DNA from: an uncultured Oscillospiraceae bacterium
GTDB taxonomy: Bacteria > Bacillota > Clostridia > Oscillospirales > Ruminococcaceae
Direction: 5' to 3'
DNA length: 7,965 nucleotides
Assembly (NCBI GenBank): GCA_900547385.1
Contig: URGQ01000056.1
Coordinates: 1 to 7,965 of the forward strand
Below are positions 5,321-7,965 of this stretch, one piece after another (positions within the stretch are counted from its first letter, which is position 1; each line of letters starts with the position of its first letter). Below the pieces are notes generated by a model. It searched no databases and was not told the DNA's origin. It was given only the letters and a program-made list of their open reading frames with translations. The position numbers and the translations under genes are program-made.

Positions 5321-6259
5321 TTATATCTTGCTGGGGTCGCCCCAGGTAAAGCCCTTGGCCGCCACCCCGTCAATGACATCCGCCAGCACATTGGCGTTGG
5401 TCTTGCTTACCGCGTGCAGCAGGTAGATCATACCCGGGCAGGCGCTGTCCACAATCTTTTGCAGGGATTCTGCCTCATCCGGCTGGTCATCGGTCAGCCA
5501 GTCCTTATAGGCAAAGCTCCAGAACAGCGACTTGTACCCCAGCTGCTGCACCTCCGCCAGCGCCCGCTCGCTAAAGTTGCCGGCCGGGAAGCGGAAATAC
5601 CGCATGGTATAGTTAAAATTCTCCTTAACATAGTCATGCAGCTTCATCAGGTCCTGCTCGGCCTCCTCCACCGAAAGCCCGGAGTAATTGGGGTGCTTCC
5701 AGCTGTGGTTGCCCACCACATGCCCCTCATCTATCATCCGCTGCACCAGCTCCGGCTCCGCCTTGGCAAAATCGCCGGTGATGAAGAAGATGGCCTTGAC
5801 CCCCTTCTCCTTCAGGGTATCCAGTATCTGCCCGGAAAGGCCGAACTCATACCCCTCGTCAAAGGTCAGGTACACCTCGTTGCTGTCCTCCTTGAGGAAG
5901 ATGGCATCATACTGGCCGTAGGTCTTATTGTACAGCAGCGAGCCCTGGCTGCGGTTTTTCTCGTCCTTCGGGCCGCCGGGGCCCCAGTCCTTGCTCTCGG
6001 TGGAAAGCCCCGCCAGCTTTTCCACATCCACCCCCGCCGCGGTGGGAACATTGTTATTCTCGTTGCCCAGGTTCTCATCCCCGGTCACGCCGTAATCGCT
6101 ATCGTACTGGTTGTCCTTATTCTCGGTATCGCCATGGGTATCATTCTGCTCCGGCTGGGCGGTGCCGGGGTAGTTGGGATCATTCTCATTGTAGGTGGGC
6201 TGGCAGCCGCCCAGCAGCATAGCCCCCGCCATCGCCATCGCCAAAAGCTGTTTTTTCAT
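5321..6259 (-). CDS. pdaA: PdaA-like polysaccharide deacetylase, lipoprotein
   Basis: Secreted, membrane-anchored de-N-acetylase of 312 residues. A lipoprotein signal (MKKQLLAMAMAGAMLLGGC) ends in the lipobox cysteine C19. An acidic, asparagine-rich linker runs to about residue 75, and the catalytic NodB-homology domain spans about 128-305. Motifs: TFDEGYE (132-138), HSWKH with metal-binding H185 and H189, RFPAG (223-227) and LLH (H282). As in Bacillus subtilis PdaA (TFDNGYE), the usual second aspartate of TFDD is replaced. PdaA removes acetyl groups from muramic acid during spore-cortex muramic-lactam formation; this subfamily assignment is by sequence resemblance, and the substrate is inferred. 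ATG 6259 was chosen because GGAGGAG lies six bases upstream. ATG 6274 adds only five residues and would sit at the predicted transcription start. Confidence 0.9.
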   Translation of the reverse strand: MKKQLLAMAMAGAMLLGGCQPTYNENDPNYPGTAQPEQNDTHGDTENKDNQYDSDYGVTGDENLGNENNNVPTAAGVDVEKLAGLSTESKDWGPGGPKDEKNRSQGSLLYNKTYGQYDAIFLKEDSNEVYLTFDEGYEFGLSGQILDTLKEKGVKAIFFITGDFAKAEPELVQRMIDEGHVVGNHSWKHPNYSGLSVEEAEQDLMKLHDYVKENFNYTMRYFRFPAGNFSERALAEVQQLGYKSLFWSFAYKDWLTDDQPDEAESLQKIVDSACPGMIYLLHAVSKTNANVLADVIDGVAAKGFTWGDPSKI

Positions 6260-6281
6260 GGTTTTCTCCTCCATTTTTCGT

Positions 6282-6311
6282 ATTATCCGTTTATTTTATA
6301 CTATTTGTAAA
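6282..6311 (-). promoter_or_regulatory. Sigma-A-type promoter of the deacetylase gene
   Basis: On the minus strand TTTACA (6306-6311) and GATAAT (6282-6287) each match five of six consensus bases and are 18 bases apart. Transcription would start near 6275, leaving a very short leader that holds just the ribosome binding site GGAGGAG. A vegetative-type promoter suggests expression is not limited to the sporulation program. Confidence 0.6.
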
Positions 6312-6361
6312 ACACTTGCTCCGCTTTCTGCCTGTATTGTAACACATTTCGCCGCATAAAT

Positions 6362-6409
6362 CCTCCCCAAAATCTGCAAACTATCGGTAAACAAAAATTT
6401 TTGCGGAGG
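6362..6409. repeat. Nested inverted repeat upstream of enolase
   Basis: CCTCC (6362-6366) and CAAAA (6368-6372) pair with TTTTG (6399-6403) and GGAGG (6405-6409), with one C-C mismatch. The right arm also belongs to a perfect 12-base palindrome, CAAAAATTTTTG (6392-6403). The stretch lies between the deacetylase promoter and the second cloverleaf. It could be an operator or part of the enolase leader. The only candidate rightward promoter here is weak: TTGCTC 6316-6321 and TGTAAC 6338-6343, 16 bases apart. Confidence 0.5.
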
Positions 6410-6459
6410 GCAGTCTTGGGGAACGGCATCTCTATCCCGGCCCCAGCAGGGACCGGGCC

Positions 6460-6544
6460 GCGGCCGCAGGCCGTTTCGGCTCCGCCGAAACCAGCGGGCT
6501 TCGCCCGCTGAAACCGCCCTCCGGGCGGTTTGGCCTGCGGCCGC
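6460..6544. repeat. Perfect four-way cloverleaf palindrome, element B
   Basis: An outer 13-bp stem pairs GCGGCCGCAGGCC (6460-6472) with 6532-6544. It encloses three perfect hairpins with no unpaired base at any junction: 8 bp 6473-6480/6484-6491 (loop TCC), 8 bp 6492-6499/6503-6510 (loop TTC) and 9 bp 6511-6519/6523-6531 (loop TCC). The architecture equals that of element A although most stem sequences differ. It ends 39 bases before the enolase start codon, with no promoter visible between, so it is probably inside the enolase leader if that gene is transcribed from upstream. Confidence 0.92.
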
Positions 6545-6583
6545 CCCATCCCGCCTGCCCTGCAAAGCCCAAAGGAGGAACCC

Positions 6584-7846
6584 ATGTCCCATACCACCAT
6601 TACCAAAGTACAGGGCTTCGAAGTCCTGGATAGCCGCGGCAACCCTACCGTCCGGGTGGAGGTCACCCTGCAAAGCGGTGCCATAGGCATCGCAGCCGTC
6701 CCCAGCGGCGCTTCCACCGGCGGGCACGAGGCCTGCGAAAAACGGGACGGCGACCCGGCCCGTTACGGCGGCAAAGGGGTACGCTCCGCCGTCCGCGCCG
6801 TCCACGGCGAGCTGACCCAGGCCCTCATCGGACGGGATGCCGCCGACCAGAAAGCCGTTGACCGCATCCTCTGCGAAACGGATGGCACCGGAGATAAATC
6901 GAACCTCGGCGCCAATGCCATTTTGGGGGTCAGCCTGGCCATGGCCCACGCCGCCGCGGCTGCCTGCCGCCTGCCGCTGTGGCAGTACCTCACCCGCTTT
7001 ACGGGGCGGAGGCCCGCTCTGCCCCGCCCCATGATGAATATTCTGAATGGCGGCCGCCACGCTCCCAATAATATCGATATCCAGGAATTTATGGTCATCC
7101 CGCTGGGCTGTCCCACCTTTGCCGATGGGCTGGAGCGCTGTGTGCGGGTCACCCACCGGCTGGGCGCCCTGCTGGAGGAAGCGGGCCTGGCCTGCGGCGT
7201 GGGAGATGAGGGCGGCTTTGCCCCCCGGCTGAAAAATGAGGAACAGGCCCTGGAATTGATTCTGCGGGCCATCGAGGATTGCCGCCTCCGCCCCGGGGAG
7301 GATATGGCGCTGGCGCTGGATGCTGCCGCCGGAGAGTGGCAGACCGGGAACAATATGTATCTCCTGCCCAAGGAAAACCGGCTGCGCACCCCGCACGATC
7401 TGTTGGAATACTGGCGCCGTCTTACCGCCAAGTACCCCATCATTTCGTTGGAGGACCCCGCCGGGGAGGATGACTGGGATCTGTGGCGGCAGCTCACCGA
7501 AGCCATCGGCAAAAATGTTCAGCTCGTCGGGGATGACCTTTTTGTCACCCAAAAGGCCCGGCTGGAGCAGGGCCTTGCCCGCCGCGCCGCCAATGCCGTC
7601 CTCATCAAGCCCAACCAGGTGGGCACCCTAACCGAAACGCTGGAAACGGTGGCGCTGGCGCAGCAGTCCGGCTATGGGGCCATCCTCAGCCACCGCAGCG
7701 GCGAAACGGAGGACACCACCATCGCCGACCTGGCGGTAGCCACCGCCTGCGGCCAGATCAAAACCGGCGCCCCCTGCCGCAGCGAGCGCACCGCCAAGTA
7801 CAACCGCCTCCTCCGCATCGAGGCCATGCTGGAGGAAATGGTCTGA
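6584..7846 (+). CDS. eno: Enolase (phosphopyruvate hydratase)
   Basis: Cytosolic glycolytic enzyme converting 2-phosphoglycerate to phosphoenolpyruvate, 420 residues, about ten shorter than typical bacterial enolases at the C-terminus. Active-site features are intact: SGAST loop (41-45), H159, E168, E209 in GDEGG, Mg ligands D246, E290 and D317, catalytic K342 (LIKPNQ), SHRSGETED (369-377) and K393. Unusual are proline 161, where most enolases have HADN; AAGEW (248-252) in place of AASEF/Y; and KPN in place of KVN or KFN. These suggest a divergent or second enolase. ATG 6584 is preceded by AAAGGAGG (6571-6578) at five bases; the open frame upstream runs through palindromic DNA. The gene appears monocistronic and is separated from the divergent deacetylase gene by element B. 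Confidence 0.95.
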   Translation: MSHTTITKVQGFEVLDSRGNPTVRVEVTLQSGAIGIAAVPSGASTGGHEACEKRDGDPARYGGKGVRSAVRAVHGELTQALIGRDAADQKAVDRILCETDGTGDKSNLGANAILGVSLAMAHAAAAACRLPLWQYLTRFTGRRPALPRPMMNILNGGRHAPNNIDIQEFMVIPLGCPTFADGLERCVRVTHRLGALLEEAGLACGVGDEGGFAPRLKNEEQALELILRAIEDCRLRPGEDMALALDAAAGEWQTGNNMYLLPKENRLRTPHDLLEYWRRLTAKYPIISLEDPAGEDDWDLWRQLTEAIGKNVQLVGDDLFVTQKARLEQGLARRAANAVLIKPNQVGTLTETLETVALAQQSGYGAILSHRSGETEDTTIADLAVATACGQIKTGAPCRSERTAKYNRLLRIEAMLEEMV

Positions 7847-7861
7847 CCCCGCACGGGCGGT

Positions 7862-7903
7862 CGGTTTTCCGGCAGTCTCCTTCACACATTTGTGCCGGAA
7901 CCG
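7862..7903. repeat. Inverted repeat after enolase
   Basis: TTCCGGCA (7867-7874) pairs perfectly with TGCCGGAA (7893-7900), and CGG/CCG bases extend the stem past a two-T bulge. An internal CACA/TGTG match makes an alternative tip. There is no T-tract, so it is not by itself a terminator. It may protect the 3' end of the enolase message. Confidence 0.4.
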
Positions 7904-7906
7904 GAA

Positions 7907-7965
7907 GCGGCCCGCAGGGCAAACCGCCCTTCGGGCGGTTTTTGGGGCGGCCACAGGCCGCCCCC
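7907..7965. repeat. Palindrome cluster cut by the window end
   Basis: GCGGCCCGCAGGGC (7907-7920) resembles the left outer arms of elements A and B and directly abuts the hairpin 7921-7941. After two T comes a further perfect 9-bp hairpin, 7944-7952/7956-7964 (loop ACA), then the window ends. This looks like the left half of another cloverleaf element whose third hairpin and right arm would lie outside. The outer pairing cannot be confirmed here. Confidence 0.5.
7921..7943 (+). terminator. Probable terminator of enolase
   Basis: AAACCGCCC (7921-7929) pairs with GGGCGGTTT (7933-7941) around TTC, followed by two more T, so the transcript ends in five U. In RNA the tip reads C-UUCG-G, the very stable tetraloop common in terminators. 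It lies 74 bases after the stop codon. It nearly repeats the third hairpin of element B (6511-6531), differing only in the loop (TTC against TCC). Confidence 0.65.

Noticed and set aside
5414..6310. 298-residue plus-strand frame opposite the deacetylase
   Set aside because: Leucine/histidine-rich shadow of a gene with intact catalytic motifs, signal peptide, promoter and terminator on the other strand.
6296..7552. 418-residue open frame on the minus strand opposite enolase
   Set aside because: Antisense shadow of a fully conserved enolase that runs through the palindromes of element B; no ribosome binding site or recognisable domain.
1..7965. CRISPR array, insertion sequence, phage genes or defence system
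   Set aside because: No regularly spaced direct repeats, and no transposase, integrase or nuclease gene is present; all six genes are ordinary chromosomal families.

Overview
The window looks like a chromosomal segment of a GC-rich member of the Bacillota, class Clostridia, most likely a gut Oscillospiraceae/Ruminococcaceae lineage near Faecalibacterium, Gemmiger or Subdoligranulum. This rests on a SpoIIID homologue, consensus-like Gram-positive ribosome binding sites (AAGGAGG), a multiple-sugar-type ABC ATPase with a lysine-rich insertion, and short intergenic spaces holding GC-rich palindromes. The genus assignment is an inference from style, not a database match.

Layout from left to right. 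Positions 1-468 hold a cluster of GC-rich hairpins, a strong promoter (225-253), a catabolite-repression-like site and a heavily structured leader. This leader precedes a MalK/MsmX/UgpC-type ABC ATPase (469-1662, +). A shared terminator separates it from a convergent MATE-family exporter (1712-3082, -). A 96-base perfect cloverleaf palindrome (3178-3273) lies between the divergent promoters of the exporter and spoIIID (3363-3629, +). A shared terminator follows. Next is a two-gene leftward operon of short chromate-transporter proteins (4252-4794 and 3680-4255, -; four-base overlap). About 490 bases without a gene (4795-5281) carry several unusual hairpins and a possible promoter. A PdaA-type polysaccharide deacetylase lipoprotein follows (5321-6259, -), with its own promoter and terminator. 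A second perfect cloverleaf (6460-6544) lies just before an enolase gene (6584-7846, +). The window ends in a terminator hairpin that seems to open a further palindrome cluster cut by the window edge.

The genes do not form one pathway. They are housekeeping or transport functions (sugar-import energising, drug/metabolite export, chromate-family anion transport, glycolysis) plus two genes whose families belong to sporulation and cell-wall remodelling (spoIIID and the PdaA-like enzyme).

The most interesting signal is non-coding. Two intergenic elements with different sequences fold into the same four-way junction with no unpaired bases between arms. Almost all small loops in these and the partial elements at the window edges read C-GNA-G on one strand, the triloop type known to make very stable single-stranded DNA hairpins. 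This points to a repeated DNA-level element family rather than ordinary terminators.
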